From: Xanthomonas sp. SI
GTDB taxonomy: Bacteria > Pseudomonadota > Gammaproteobacteria > Xanthomonadales > Xanthomonadaceae
Assembly (NCBI RefSeq): GCF_014236855.1
Contig: NZ_CP051261.1
Span: forward strand, 372,001-436,000
Direction: 5' to 3'
Length of the DNA stretch: 64,000 bases
The position numbers were made by a program, and so were the translations under genes. Numbering within the stretch: position 1 is the first letter of the stretch; each line of letters opens with the position of its first letter. Shown here piece by piece: positions 8,519 through 17,833 of the stretch. The notes beneath the pieces were generated by a model. That model was given only the letters and a program-made list of their open reading frames with translations. It was not told the origin of the DNA and did no database searches.

Positions 8519-9323
8519 ACGGTTCCAGCTTGTCGATCGGAACCACGTCCGGCGCGATATAGCCCGGATCGAACCTGCTGATGGTGCCGACGATGGGAAT
8601 GATGCTCAGGCCGTCGAACATCTTGGCTGCATCGCTAAGGTGCGAAGTCGGCACCAGCGTGCGCACCTGGCCGACGACAGAACGCTTGGCCGGATTGCTG
8701 CCGCTACCCGGTCCGGCGGCATTCCATGGATCGGCCAGCAGCGTGTTGCTGGCCTGCATGCGCAGGCCCAGCTGGTCGAACGGTTCCAGAAACGATGCCG
8801 TACCGCCATTAGCGAGTTTCAGGTCTTGGACGCTGACGCTGAGGTTGGAGGTGACCAGGCCCTTGTCGTTTGGCGGGAAATTGCCCGGGATCTTGCTGAG
8901 CAGCCCGCCGATGCGGTCGAGAATGCCGGAAGAGCGTTCGTTCTTGTACGCATCCACGCGGATGTCGCCGCGCTCGACCAGCGTCTGGTTGGAGAAGGTA
9001 TTGAGCAGCGGGTTCTCGACGCGGTCGCGGGCATTGCCGGTACTGGCGCGGCTGACGATCTGCGCATCGGCCTTGCCGAAATGGCGATCCACGGTCAGAT
9101 CACGCACGCGTGCCGTTGCCGGAAGCGTGTAGTCCTTGGCCACGGTCGCCTCCCAGGCCGCAGCGCGTGCGGCCTGCTGCGTGGTCTGGCGCAGGTGGAT
9201 GTACTTGCCCATGATCGGGATCAGCAGAAACAGCGGCACCAGCACGACGCACAGCACCGCCGCTTCGGTGAGGCTCTGGCCATCCTGGCGTCCGCGTAGG
9301 CGTGGTTGTCGTCGCTGGCGCAT
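8502..9323 (-). CDS. TadE/TadF-like pseudopilin
   Basis: A 273-residue bitopic protein. After a strongly basic leader (MRQRRQPRLRGRQ) comes DGQSLTEAAVLCVVLVPLFL, the class III prepilin-type processing region with Gly and Glu(+5 type) followed by one helix, then a periplasmic domain of about 230 residues. This is the TadE/TadF architecture: membrane-anchored pseudopilins that help Flp pilus biogenesis. The ATG at 9323 is chosen over an upstream in-frame TTG because a good AAGGAG ribosome site lies 5 bases before it. It is longer than the tadE product at 814-1494, suggesting a distinct minor component. Confidence 0.74.
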   Translation of the reverse strand: MRQRRQPRLRGRQDGQSLTEAAVLCVVLVPLFLLIPIMGKYIHLRQTTQQAARAAAWEATVAKDYTLPATARVRDLTVDRHFGKADAQIVSRASTGNARDRVENPLLNTFSNQTLVERGDIRVDAYKNERSSGILDRIGGLLSKIPGNFPPNDKGLVTSNLSVSVQDLKLANGGTASFLEPFDQLGLRMQASNTLLADPWNAAGPGSGSNPAKRSVVGQVRTLVPTSHLSDAAKMFDGLSIIPIVGTISRFDPGYIAPDVVPIDKLEPYAKAR

Positions 9324-9342
9324 GCTCGCTCCTTGCAACTCG

Positions 9343-10140
9343 CTAGTTGATCTTCCCGCGCGTGCGCGGGGCTTCCAGCGCGGCCCGATCGAACGGCTTG
9401 CCGACGCTGATGACCTGGGTGGTGACCGTGTAATCCGGGTCGCTGCCGGGCGTCTGCTCGAGCACGATGAAACCGCGATTGGGGCGGTATTCGTTCAAAG
9501 GCTCGGGCGTGAAGCCCCACTTGGCGCCGCCCGACCATACGCATTGGCGCAGGCCAGAAGGCTTGACCCATTCGTTGCACGGCTGGCCGGCGACGGTGCG
9601 TTGCGTCGGTCCACTGAATCCGGCGAGCGCGATCGCCTCGCTCTTCTCTGCGGGGTAGCGCGCCAGCGCATCGTCGGGCGCCGCGTCGTCGCTGTGTTCG
9701 TCGGTGGCCAGGTCGACCTGCTGGTAACGCTTAGCCGTCGTGGTTTCCTGGGATCCTGCGGTGTCCAGCCGGAACAGGCAGCTGCCGCCGGCACCATCGT
9801 TGGCCACTTCCCAGCTGGTCTGGCGCACGACTTCGGTGTCGCGGTCGAACCACAGTTCGTAGCGGGTGGTTCCCAGCAGGGCGACCTCTTCTTCGGGCAG
9901 CGGACGGCTCTGCAGTCCCCCTGCCTGACAGTCGCGGATCGCGCCGAGGTAGTTGTCGCGCGCTTCGTTGACGCCGTTGCGGGTCAGCTCCACGGTTTGT
10001 CTGACATGGATAGGCGGCATCGAGCTGCGGGTATCCTCCGCAGCGCCGTTGCCCTCGGCCGTCGCGCTGCACCCGCACAGCCACAGTGCCACAGCAGCAG
10101 ACAGCAACGCATTGCGAAAACGTGTTGCGCTACGGCTCAT
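9343..10140 (-). CDS. Lipoprotein of the tad locus
   Basis: A 265-residue predicted lipoprotein. The signal sequence ends in the lipobox LCGC, giving lipidation at Cys24; the next residues (SATAEGNG) lack an Asp at +2, so sorting to the outer membrane is expected. The body has three more cysteines and is acidic in the middle (DEHSDDAAPDDALA). I do not recognise a family. It overlaps the TadG-like gene by 4 bases (ATGA) and precedes a TadE-like gene, so it is part of the tad operon. An outer-membrane lipoprotein here could act as a pilotin like TadD or RcpB, neither of which is otherwise present, but no sequence similarity supports that. Confidence 0.76.
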   Translation of the reverse strand: MSRSATRFRNALLSAAVALWLCGCSATAEGNGAAEDTRSSMPPIHVRQTVELTRNGVNEARDNYLGAIRDCQAGGLQSRPLPEEEVALLGTTRYELWFDRDTEVVRQTSWEVANDGAGGSCLFRLDTAGSQETTTAKRYQQVDLATDEHSDDAAPDDALARYPAEKSEAIALAGFSGPTQRTVAGQPCNEWVKPSGLRQCVWSGGAKWGFTPEPLNEYRPNRGFIVLEQTPGSDPDYTVTTQVISVGKPFDRAALEAPRTRGKIN

Positions 10141-11672
10141 ATTCCGCCGACTCCTGCCACCAGGATCTTGATGCTGTTGGGCGTGTCGACCAGGCGCGCC
10201 TGCCAGTACGGGCTGAACAGATTGCCGGATTCCACCTTGTTGTCGCCGCGGCGGAACAGCGCGTAGTTCGGCGGCCGGTTGAAGTAGACCTGTGCCGAGG
10301 ACAGCGCCGACAGCTTGCCGTTCTGAGCCTTGTCCTCGGTCGCCATCGGCGAGCCGGCCGGTCCGCCGATGCCGTCGATGGTGGAGCTGGTGCGCGCGTT
10401 GCGCATGTCGGTCTCGGCATAGACGGTGAACACCGGCCCGGCGTTGTCGTCGAAGATCTCACTGCCGCTGCTCGCATACGGCCGCATCGCTTTGTTCTTC
10501 TTGACGTCGTGATAGTCGCGCAAGCCGTTGTAGCCGGTAAAGAACGCCTTCTTGTGTTGGCCGCCGTCCATCGCCACGTTGGCGTCACCATCAACCATGC
10601 GTGCCACGAAGCCGTTCTTGCGCAGGCTGTCGCCATAGGGGCGATAGCGGCGCCGGTCCCAGTCCGAATACCAGCCTTGGCCGTTGCCGAAGCCATTGAG
10701 GAAGCGCTGGTTCTTGTATCGGTCCACCGCCTGCGCGCCGCCCCAGCCGAGCGGGATATCGATGTCCGGCAGCGGCCACGGAAGATTGATGTCCAGCGCC
10801 ATCGTGTCCAATGCTGCCCAGCGGTTGTAGTCGACCATGTCGGTGCCGCCGGTGCTCTCGAAGCCGATCAACCCGATCCCGAAGCTGTCGCCGCGATCCT
10901 TGCTGAAGCCGTCTCGCGACTGCATTACAACATTGCGAAAACGGTCCGCACCGGCGCGCTGCGCCGCGCTGCCAGCGCCGGCAGTGCGTGGGATACGGTG
11001 GGTATCGAGGAATCTGTTTTCCGAGGTCAGCAACTGTTCGCCGAGCACGCCGAGTCCGACCGTTCCGATCTTGGCGTTGGCCGAGTTTCGTTGCACCACG
11101 TCCTTCGCGATCAGCATCCCGTCCACTCGCGAAACGCCTTCGATCACGGCGGTGGCGGCGGTGGCGAAGATGCCGTTGAGTTCGTCCAGCGCGGTCACCG
11201 CAGCCTGTGCGACTGGGTTGTAGGCCTTGCGTGCGGCCTTCAATATCTTTTCCGCGGCCTTGAATGCGACACCGATGGCTTTGAAGATCGGCCCGACATA
11301 GGGAATGGCCGAGAGCACATCCATTGTGGTGCGAATGATGATCGTGGTGCCGTGCAGCTGGTTCATCCACGAATACAGGCTGATCGCCTGCGCGATCGCC
11401 ACTTCGTTGGCCACGCGACCGCGATTCATGTAGGCGGCGAAATTGAGCGCGCGCGCCTGCTGCACCGCGACGCTGTACGCGGCGGCATCGGCCGCATTGG
11501 TGAGTTCGACCTTCTTGTTGACTGCCTGGCCGCTGTCGAACAGCACGATCGCGCCGACGCACAGCACCAGGATCAGCACCAGTCCAAGCACCATGGCTTG
11601 TCCGGCCATGCCGCGCTTGCCGTCGAAACGGGGCGGCACGCGCGACTTCGCGATTGCGAACGCTGCACGCAT
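10137..11672 (-). CDS. TadG-like pilus assembly protein
   Basis: A 511-residue bitopic protein. Residues about 22-70 match the TadG N-terminal family: a Gly-rich leader (RGMAGQAMVLG), one helix (VLILVLCVGAIVLFDSG) and the conserved VNKKVELTNAADAAAYS. The remaining 430 residues are a periplasmic domain without a recognised motif; no von Willebrand domain with a MIDAS pattern is visible, unlike some TadG proteins. TadG helps anchor or complete the Flp pilus. The ATG at 11672 has an AAAGGA ribosome site 7 bases before it; a longer reading from 11696 lacks one. It is the first gene after the pilin, separated by a stable hairpin. Confidence 0.82.
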   Translation of the reverse strand: MRAAFAIAKSRVPPRFDGKRGMAGQAMVLGLVLILVLCVGAIVLFDSGQAVNKKVELTNAADAAAYSVAVQQARALNFAAYMNRGRVANEVAIAQAISLYSWMNQLHGTTIIIRTTMDVLSAIPYVGPIFKAIGVAFKAAEKILKAARKAYNPVAQAAVTALDELNGIFATAATAVIEGVSRVDGMLIAKDVVQRNSANAKIGTVGLGVLGEQLLTSENRFLDTHRIPRTAGAGSAAQRAGADRFRNVVMQSRDGFSKDRGDSFGIGLIGFESTGGTDMVDYNRWAALDTMALDINLPWPLPDIDIPLGWGGAQAVDRYKNQRFLNGFGNGQGWYSDWDRRRYRPYGDSLRKNGFVARMVDGDANVAMDGGQHKKAFFTGYNGLRDYHDVKKNKAMRPYASSGSEIFDDNAGPVFTVYAETDMRNARTSSTIDGIGGPAGSPMATEDKAQNGKLSALSSAQVYFNRPPNYALFRRGDNKVESGNLFSPYWQARLVDTPNSIKILVAGVGGI

Positions 11673-11739
11673 CTGCAATTCCTTTGCCGAATGCACTCCC
11701 TACAGCGTCGTCATCGGCACGTCGGAAGATGATTGGGGA

Positions 11740-11768
11740 TATCTGGGCAGCGAAACGCTGCCCAGATA
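11740..11768 (-). terminator. Hairpin between flp and the rest of the tad operon
   Basis: A perfect 13-base inverted repeat (tatctgggcagcg and its complement) around an AAA loop lies 28 bases after the flp stop. In the leftward direction it is followed by ATCCCCAATC rather than a T run, so it is unlikely to be a full intrinsic terminator. It is more likely a processing or stability hairpin that protects the pilin mRNA or partly limits read-through, which would give much more pilin than assembly proteins. That role is inferred from position and structure. Confidence 0.55.
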
Positions 11769-11796
11769 CCTGGGTCGGTTACCGCAACAAGGTCGA

Positions 11797-12069
11797 TTAC
11801 TTGTTGTTGTAAGCGTCCATGCCCTTGGTCTTGTCGGCCTCGGACTGCGCACTGTTGGACTGGTTCTTGGCGCGGTTGATCGACTGCGTGGCGCTCTGGC
11901 CCGACAGTTCCTTGGACATACCCGCAACCTGGCTGCGCACGGTGCCACCAAAGAACGTGACGGCAGCGATGGCCGCGATCGCGATCAGTGCGGTGATGAT
12001 GATGTATTCGGTCATGCCCTGGCCGAGCTGCTTACGGCCAAAACGAATCTGCCTGCGTTGATTGTTCAT
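11797..12069 (-). CDS. flp: Flp-family type IVb pilin
   Basis: A 90-residue prepilin. The leader MNNQRRQIRFGRKQLG is cut after Gly16, giving QGMTEYIIITALIAIAAIAA: Glu at +5 and Tyr at +6 of the mature protein, the hallmark of Flp pilins, then a long hydrophobic helix and a polar Asn/Ser/Gln-rich tail ending in Lys. The mature form of about 74 residues is normal for the family. The ATG at 12069 has a strong AAGGAGAGGA ribosome site. It is the promoter-proximal gene of the tad locus and probably the major pilus subunit. A hairpin follows the gene. Confidence 0.9.
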   Translation of the reverse strand: MNNQRRQIRFGRKQLGQGMTEYIIITALIAIAAIAAVTFFGGTVRSQVAGMSKELSGQSATQSINRAKNQSNSAQSEADKTKGMDAYNNK

Positions 12070-12767
12070 TGAATCCTCTCCTTGGCTCTGGCGCCCACTG
12101 GACCGGCAGCACACTTACGTCCGCGCGGCGCGTGTAGGCGTGTGGGTTGCATAGGTGAAAACATGCACAGATATGAAAATAATCCTTGGCCCGCATTTGA
12201 CAGTCGATGGCAAATGTATCGCGGACGTAGCCACTCTAGCGTCAACATATTGCTGTTACAAGAAATGTTGCGTTAATGTTTTGGCGCAAACTGGAATGCT
12301 TATCCCGTAATTCAGTCAAACTTCGGACGCGGCATTCCATAAATAGATTCACTCTGTGCTGATATTCGAAGTATTGGAGCGGTATCCATCCGAAAGCTGG
12401 CTGCTTCAGCCACTGCAGGCGCATTCGCTATTCAGCGAGGTCAAATAGTTGACGTCCACCCTGGCTGAATAGGGCAAGCCCTACATGCGTGCTTGGTCAC
12501 CAGTTCGGCACTTTGAGATCGAAAAACTGGCGCGGACTCCCGAGGGCGGTGGTAGCCATGGCGGCGGAGTCTTGCGAGTAGCGATCGTGTCGCTATCGGT
12601 ACTCACTGGGGGCGTAGTGGCGTGTAGCGCCCGTGGCGATTAACCGGTTATCGAACCCGAGCATGCACTTACCACGGATAGTTGCGGTGTGCTCTTGAAT
12701 CACGGCCACCCATCAAGTGCGGGCCGTCGTCTTGATCGGAAAGGCGGCGTGTTGCGCGATCCGGCCG
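12070..12767 (-). promoter_or_regulatory. Gene-free region with the probable flp promoter
   Basis: No credible gene is seen in these 698 bases on either strand. The part from about 12140 to 12370 is clearly richer in A and T than its surroundings, as expected for a regulated promoter. On the minus strand a weak sigma-70-like pair CTGTCA (12203-12198) and TATTTT (12181-12176), 16 bases apart, would give a leader of about 100 bases to flp. I found no GG-N10-GC sigma-54 element in the expected place. The stretch 12540-12767 shows no motif I can name. Confidence 0.4.
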
Positions 12768-13802
12768 CTATAGCTTGACCAGTTCCACCCGTCGATTGCG
12801 CGCTTTGCCTTCTTCCGTGGTATTCGGCGCGATCGGCTGTTCCTGGCCGAAACCGGCGGCACGCAGGCGATCGGCGGCGATCCCGGCGCCGGTCAGATAG
12901 GCGACGACGGCTGCGGCGCGGGACTCGGAAAGGGACTTATTGTGCACGGCATCGCCGCTGTCGTCGGTATGCCCGTTGATCGCCAGGCGCAGCGCCGGGT
13001 CGGCCTGCAGCAGCTGCAGTACCTGTTCCAACTGCGGCTTGGAATCGGGCAGGATCTGCGCCGCATCGGAGGCGAAATTGACCTGGATGGCGACCTTGCC
13101 TGCGGATGCCAGTTGCTGCTGCAGCGCGTCGGCCGGCAGCAGTTTGGCGGTGGCCTGGAACGGCTTGGTCTCGGCGATCAGCAAGCCACCGCCGGCGCCG
13201 CCGCTGCACACGTGGATCCAGATGTTCCGATCCGCACGGTGGATGACGTAGGTGTCCGCCGGCTCGTTGTAGATGTCGCCGATGCCGCCGACGTAGGTCA
13301 CCGCGGCATTGCTGTCGCCGATCGCCTTGCTCGCTTCGGCAGGCAGCTGGCCGCTGGCGATGCGCTGGCCGCCCAGCGCTTCCACCATGGCCTGGATGTT
13401 GCGACTCAGTTCCAGTGGAGAATAGGGCTTGCCGTCGGTGGTGCCGATCGCGGCCGCGTAGATCTTGCCTTCGACCCATTCGACCCGGTCGCCGGTCCAG
13501 AACGGCGCGCGATCGAAGTCGTTGCGGACCGGGGCGTCCTTGGCGACGTAGCCGTCGGGAAGGCCGAGATACGGGAAACTGCCAAGCGGGGCATCAGACA
13601 CCGGCAAGGTGGCTGCGTCGAAGCGGCGTGCACTCTCGGCCGGCGCCGCCGAAGGCGCTGCAGCCGCTGTTGCGGGTTGCGCTTCGGGCTCGGCATGCGC
13701 CGCAGGCTGCGGTTCGGAACGTTTGCAGCCGCCCGCGGCGGCAATCAGGATCAGGCAGGCGCTGAGAACGGCGCGGCGCGCCGTGGGGACAATCGCGATC
13801 AT
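12768..13802 (-). CDS. OmpA-domain lipoprotein
   Basis: A 344-residue outer-membrane lipoprotein. The signal peptide ends AAAGGC with lipidation expected at Cys26, followed by an Ala/Pro/Glu linker to about residue 60. Residues about 240-344 are an OmpA-like peptidoglycan-binding domain: VNFASDAAQILPDS, INGHTDDSGD, LSESRAAAVVAYL and NRRVEL are all present in the right order. The middle domain (about 70-230) is not recognised. It should tether the outer membrane to the cell wall. It ends at the edge of the gene-free region before flp and is followed on the minus strand side by a separate small secreted gene, with no overlap. Confidence 0.87.
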   Translation of the reverse strand: MIAIVPTARRAVLSACLILIAAAGGCKRSEPQPAAHAEPEAQPATAAAAPSAAPAESARRFDAATLPVSDAPLGSFPYLGLPDGYVAKDAPVRNDFDRAPFWTGDRVEWVEGKIYAAAIGTTDGKPYSPLELSRNIQAMVEALGGQRIASGQLPAEASKAIGDSNAAVTYVGGIGDIYNEPADTYVIHRADRNIWIHVCSGGAGGGLLIAETKPFQATAKLLPADALQQQLASAGKVAIQVNFASDAAQILPDSKPQLEQVLQLLQADPALRLAINGHTDDSGDAVHNKSLSESRAAAVVAYLTGAGIAADRLRAAGFGQEQPIAPNTTEEGKARNRRVELVKL

Positions 13803-13833
13803 CGGAATTCTCTGGGGCGGGGACGGGATGCGC

Positions 13834-14169
13834 TCAGCGCATGTCGTTCAGCAATTGCTTGCAAAGTTCGGCGTCGGGCTTGTAGGTGCCGTCGGCATGC
13901 ACCTTCTGCATGCCCTGCAGCCCTTGCTTGTAGCCGTTGTCGAAGTCGCCGGAGAAGTCCGCGGCCTGGGCATAGAGGCCCTGCATCGTTTTCTTCTGCT
14001 TGGCCTTGTAGGCATCGGCCTGCGCTTGCGTGGCGCCGCAGGCCTTGCCATTGGCGACATTGCCGCCGACGATCTTGCCGAAGTTGACAATGCCCGCGTC
14101 CTGAGCGTGAACCCCGCCGCTGGCGCCCGCCAGCAGTGCCGCCGCGATGACTGCCGTGTATCGGTTCAT
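13834..14169 (-). CDS. Small secreted protein
   Basis: A 111-residue protein with a signal peptide (MNRYTAVIAAALLAGASGGVHA, cleavage about residue 22). The mature part is helical and basic with two cysteines (KACGATQ and ELCKQLL), near its start and end. No family is recognised. The ATG at 14169 is chosen for its AGGAGCAAGGA ribosome site; a longer frame upstream is not coding-like. It lies 31 bases upstream of the OmpA lipoprotein gene on the same strand and may be co-transcribed with it. Confidence 0.72.
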   Translation of the reverse strand: MNRYTAVIAAALLAGASGGVHAQDAGIVNFGKIVGGNVANGKACGATQAQADAYKAKQKKTMQGLYAQAADFSGDFDNGYKQGLQGMQKVHADGTYKPDAELCKQLLNDMR

Positions 14170-14286
14170 TCCTTGCTCCTCGTGCGGCCCGTTGCGAGCG
14201 GGCCGGTAAAACCCCTGTGCGCCGAGGATAGCAATGCCGTGCGCAAGCCCCAACCCTGGCCGCGCCACGCGTCAGGGCAACATTCA

Positions 14287-14497
14287 ACTAGCTGTGCAAC
14301 CCCACTCCGCGCCGCCGCAGCCACAACGCCCAGCGCGCTGAGCACCGCGACGAAGCCCAGCATCAGCGCGCAGGCCACCTACACCGGTACGTAGCTGCTG
14401 CCGAGCAGGCCATAGCGGAAGGCATTGGCCATGTAGAAGATCGGGTTGGCCAGGGTGGCGGCCTCGGCCCAGCCGGGTGGCAGCTTCACCGACGAAT
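14287..14497 (-). pseudogene. Decayed copy of the 3' end of the ABC permease gene
   Basis: This stretch repeats, on the same strand, the last ~205 bases of the permease gene at 15032-15847 with roughly 85% identity by eye, including a 33-base identical run. In the permease frame it reads ...AYALMLGFVAVLSAL-like residues (here ACALMLGFVAVLSAL), but the codon for Trp in VPVWVAYALM has become TAG and a one-base insertion shifts the last residues. Nothing of the first 200 permease codons is present. It is therefore a relic, separated from its parent by one small gene (14583-15035). Confidence 0.78.
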
Positions 14498-14582
14498 ACT
14501 CCCTGGTCGCGACGGCGCCGAGGATCGGGGTGCGCGTCTGGTGGTGCCCTCCGGCGATGTGGAATCCGCCGGCAGGGCCGCG

Positions 14583-15035
14583 CTAGCCCTTGGTGTCCTG
14601 CTTGGTCAGCGGGCCGATCAGGGTCTCGATCCCGGCGCGTACCTCGGCGCACTGCTCGCGGTAGTGCGCCTGGCGTTGCGCCAGGTCCTGGGCGCTGCCT
14701 TGCGCCTCGACGGCGGCCATCAGCTTGCGGAAATCGTCGAAGCCGGCGCGCATCGCAGCGTCGTGGGCGGCCGCATCGAAGGTCACGTTCGCGGCCAGCG
14801 CGCGCTCGCGCGCGGCCTGCTGCAGCGCGTCGGCAAGGCGGGACATCTCGGCCGGCGGCAGGTCGCAGTAACGGGCCTGGGCCAGCTGCGTGCCGTCGGC
14901 CTCGCCCAGCCGGTACAGCGTCTCGGCACCCGGCGCGGCCGGATCCTGGCCGGCGGCGGGCGCGGTAGCAGGCACCGCGGCGGCGCTGCACAGCAGCCAC
15001 AATGACAGCGGCCCGATGGCGCGGCGCGCGCTCAA
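14583..15035 (-). CDS. Secreted protein coupled to the ABC exporter
   Basis: A 150-residue protein that begins at a TTG at 15035 overlapping the permease stop codon (TTGA), which would couple its translation to the exporter. The start is chosen because it yields a good signal peptide (RRAIGPLSLWLLCSAAAVPATA, cleavage near residue 25). The mature part is mostly alpha-helical with two cysteines (ARYCDLPP and REQCAEV). I do not recognise the family. It lies between the intact permease end and a decayed copy of that end, so it may have arrived with the duplication. Confidence 0.65.
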   Translation of the reverse strand: MSARRAIGPLSLWLLCSAAAVPATAPAAGQDPAAPGAETLYRLGEADGTQLAQARYCDLPPAEMSRLADALQQAARERALAANVTFDAAAHDAAMRAGFDDFRKLMAAVEAQGSAQDLAQRQAHYREQCAEVRAGIETLIGPLTKQDTKG

Positions 15036-15847
15036 CTGCGCAATCCCACTCCACGCTTGAGCAGCCACAGCGCCAGCGCGCTGAGCACCGCGACGAAGCC
15101 CAGCATCAGCGCGTAGGCCACCCATACCGGAACGTCGCTGCTGCCGAGCAGGCCGTAGCGGAAGGCGTTGACCATGTAGAAGATCGGGTTGGCGTGGGTG
15201 GCGGCCTCGGCCCAGCCGGGCAGCAGCTTCACCGAATAGAACACGCCGCCCAGGTAGGTCAGCGGGGTCAGGATGAAGGTCGGCACGATCGCCACGTCGT
15301 CGAACTTCTTCGCGTAGACGGCGTTGATGAAGCCGGCCAGCGAGAAGATCGTCGCGCCCAGCAGCACCGTGGTCAGGGTCACCAGCGGGTGCGGGATGCG
15401 TACCGGGGTGAAGAACATGGCGATGATCAGCACCAGCACGCCGACCATCAGCCCGCGCAGCACCGCGCCGGCCACGTAGCCCCATAGGATCACCCAGTTC
15501 GGCATCGGGCTGACCAGCAGTTCCTCGACGTGGCGGCCGAACTTGGCGCCGAAGAAACTGGAGCTGATGTTGCCGTAGCTGTTCTGGATCACGCTCATCA
15601 TCACCAGGCCGGGAACGATGAACTGCATGTAGCTGTAGCCGCCCATGTCGCCCACGCGCGAGCCGATCAGCCCGCCGAAGATCAGGAAGTACAGGGTCAT
15701 GGTGATCGCCGGCGGCACCAGGGTCTGGCCCCAGATGCGCAGGATGCGCTTGACCTCGCGGCGTACCACGGTGCCCAGCGCGACCCAGTTGCGCTGGGTC
15801 GGGGTGGTCTCGGGGAGGAGGGATTGCGGTTTGGCGGTGGTGTTCAT
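15032..15847 (-). CDS. ABC-2 type permease (YadH-like)
   Basis: A 271-residue membrane protein of the ABC-2 permease family with six predicted helices, the membrane half of an exporter whose ATPase is encoded just upstream. Typical features are RREVKRILRIWGQTLVPP before helix 1, a PMPNWVILWGYV coupling region, and the late motif PLTYLGGVFYSVKLLP with WAEAATHANPIFYMVNAFRYG. This is the YadH/NodJ-like subgroup. The substrate is unknown. The ATPase stop lies 21 bases upstream, so the two form one operon with the secreted protein that follows. Confidence 0.93.
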   Translation of the reverse strand: MNTTAKPQSLLPETTPTQRNWVALGTVVRREVKRILRIWGQTLVPPAITMTLYFLIFGGLIGSRVGDMGGYSYMQFIVPGLVMMSVIQNSYGNISSSFFGAKFGRHVEELLVSPMPNWVILWGYVAGAVLRGLMVGVLVLIIAMFFTPVRIPHPLVTLTTVLLGATIFSLAGFINAVYAKKFDDVAIVPTFILTPLTYLGGVFYSVKLLPGWAEAATHANPIFYMVNAFRYGLLGSSDVPVWVAYALMLGFVAVLSALALWLLKRGVGLRS

Positions 15848-15868
15848 TGGCGTCCAGCGAAAGAGGGG

Positions 15869-16882
<1,014 letters not shown>

Positions 16883-16931
16883 GGCGGACCCTTTCGCGCC
16901 CTGTAGACGGCGCTGAAGAAATGCAGCCGCT

Positions 16932-16937
16932 ATTATA
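16932..16937 (-). promoter_or_regulatory. Candidate -10 element for the ABC exporter operon
   Basis: Read on the minus strand these bases are TATAAT, a perfect sigma-70 -10 hexamer, 50 bases before the exporter ATPase start. No convincing -35 is seen 16-18 bases further upstream, which is GC-rich. The same bases lie just before the ribosome site of the divergent reductase gene, so the two promoters must overlap. Confidence 0.38.
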
Positions 16938-16946
16938 GGAGACCTC

Positions 16947-17732
16947 GTGGGCTCGGCCCCGGCCATAGACTGTTGCATCCGCGTGCCTGCCCAATTCCCG
17001 TTGAAACTGGTCGACCGCCACATGCTGGCCCCGGCCGTCGGCCACTACCGCTTCGTCCGCGACGACGGCCAACCGCTGCCGTTCGTGCCCGGCCAGTTCG
17101 TGCAGGTGCACTTCCACTACGCCGACGGCACCGCGACCAAGCGCAGCTATTCGCTTGCCACCCGCCACGACCCGGCGCAGCCGGCCGATGCGACGGTCGA
17201 GATCGCGGTCAGCTTCGTCGCCGGCGGCGCGGCCACGGCATTGTTCGAAGGGCTGGAGATCGGCGGGCAGGTTTGCGCCAGCGGTCCGTACGGCCGCTTC
17301 TGCCTGAACCAGGGCGACAGCAACCGCCGCTACCTGCTGATCGCCACCGGCACCGGCGTCACCCCGTACCGCTCGATGTTGCCGCTGCTGGAAGCGGCGA
17401 TGGCCGAGCGCGGCGTGGAAGTGGTGCTGCTGCTGGGCGCGCGCACGCCGGCCGAGCTGCTGTACGGCGACGAGTTCCGCGCCTTCGCCGACGCGCACCC
17501 GGGCTTCCGCTTCGTGCCGTGCTTCTCGCGCGAGCTGCCGCAGGCGCCGCATGCCGACGTGCGCCACGGCTACGTGCAGCAGTTCCTGGGCGAGTTCGCG
17601 CCACAGGCCGACGGCGATGTCGCCTACCTGTGCGGCAACCCGAACATGGTCGACGCCTGCTTCGATGCGCTGAAGGAAGCCGGCCTGCCGGTGCAGCATA
17701 TCCGCCGCGAGAAGTACGTCAGCAGCAAGTAG
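16947..17732 (+). CDS. Ferredoxin-NADP reductase-like flavoprotein
   Basis: A 261-residue enzyme of the ferredoxin-NADP reductase superfamily that moves electrons between NAD(P)H and a carrier. The FAD domain (about residues 12-110) has the flavin motif RSYSLAT and a following GGAATALFEGLEIGGQVCASGPYGRF. The NAD(P) domain (about 118-255) has LIATGTGVTPYRSM and the late YLCGNPNMVD, and the C-terminus ends KYVSSK. The start is taken as GTG at 16947 because AGGAGA lies 5 bases before it. It is monocistronic and divergent from the ABC exporter. The physiological partner is not apparent from the neighbours. Confidence 0.88.
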   Translation: MGSAPAIDCCIRVPAQFPLKLVDRHMLAPAVGHYRFVRDDGQPLPFVPGQFVQVHFHYADGTATKRSYSLATRHDPAQPADATVEIAVSFVAGGAATALFEGLEIGGQVCASGPYGRFCLNQGDSNRRYLLIATGTGVTPYRSMLPLLEAAMAERGVEVVLLLGARTPAELLYGDEFRAFADAHPGFRFVPCFSRELPQAPHADVRHGYVQQFLGEFAPQADGDVAYLCGNPNMVDACFDALKEAGLPVQHIRREKYVSSK

Positions 17733-17833
17733 CGCCTGCGCGTCGCCGCTGGCCATGCACCAGCGCCTGGTTGCTCGCGTCCTGCCCGCGCCGGACGCTG
17801 CAGCGTTTGCTTGGCACGGGATCCGCGCCTCGG

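Noticed and set aside
12197..12202. TTGACA on the plus strand in the region before flp
   Set aside because: It is a perfect -35 hexamer, but no -10 lies 16-18 bases downstream and no rightward gene follows.
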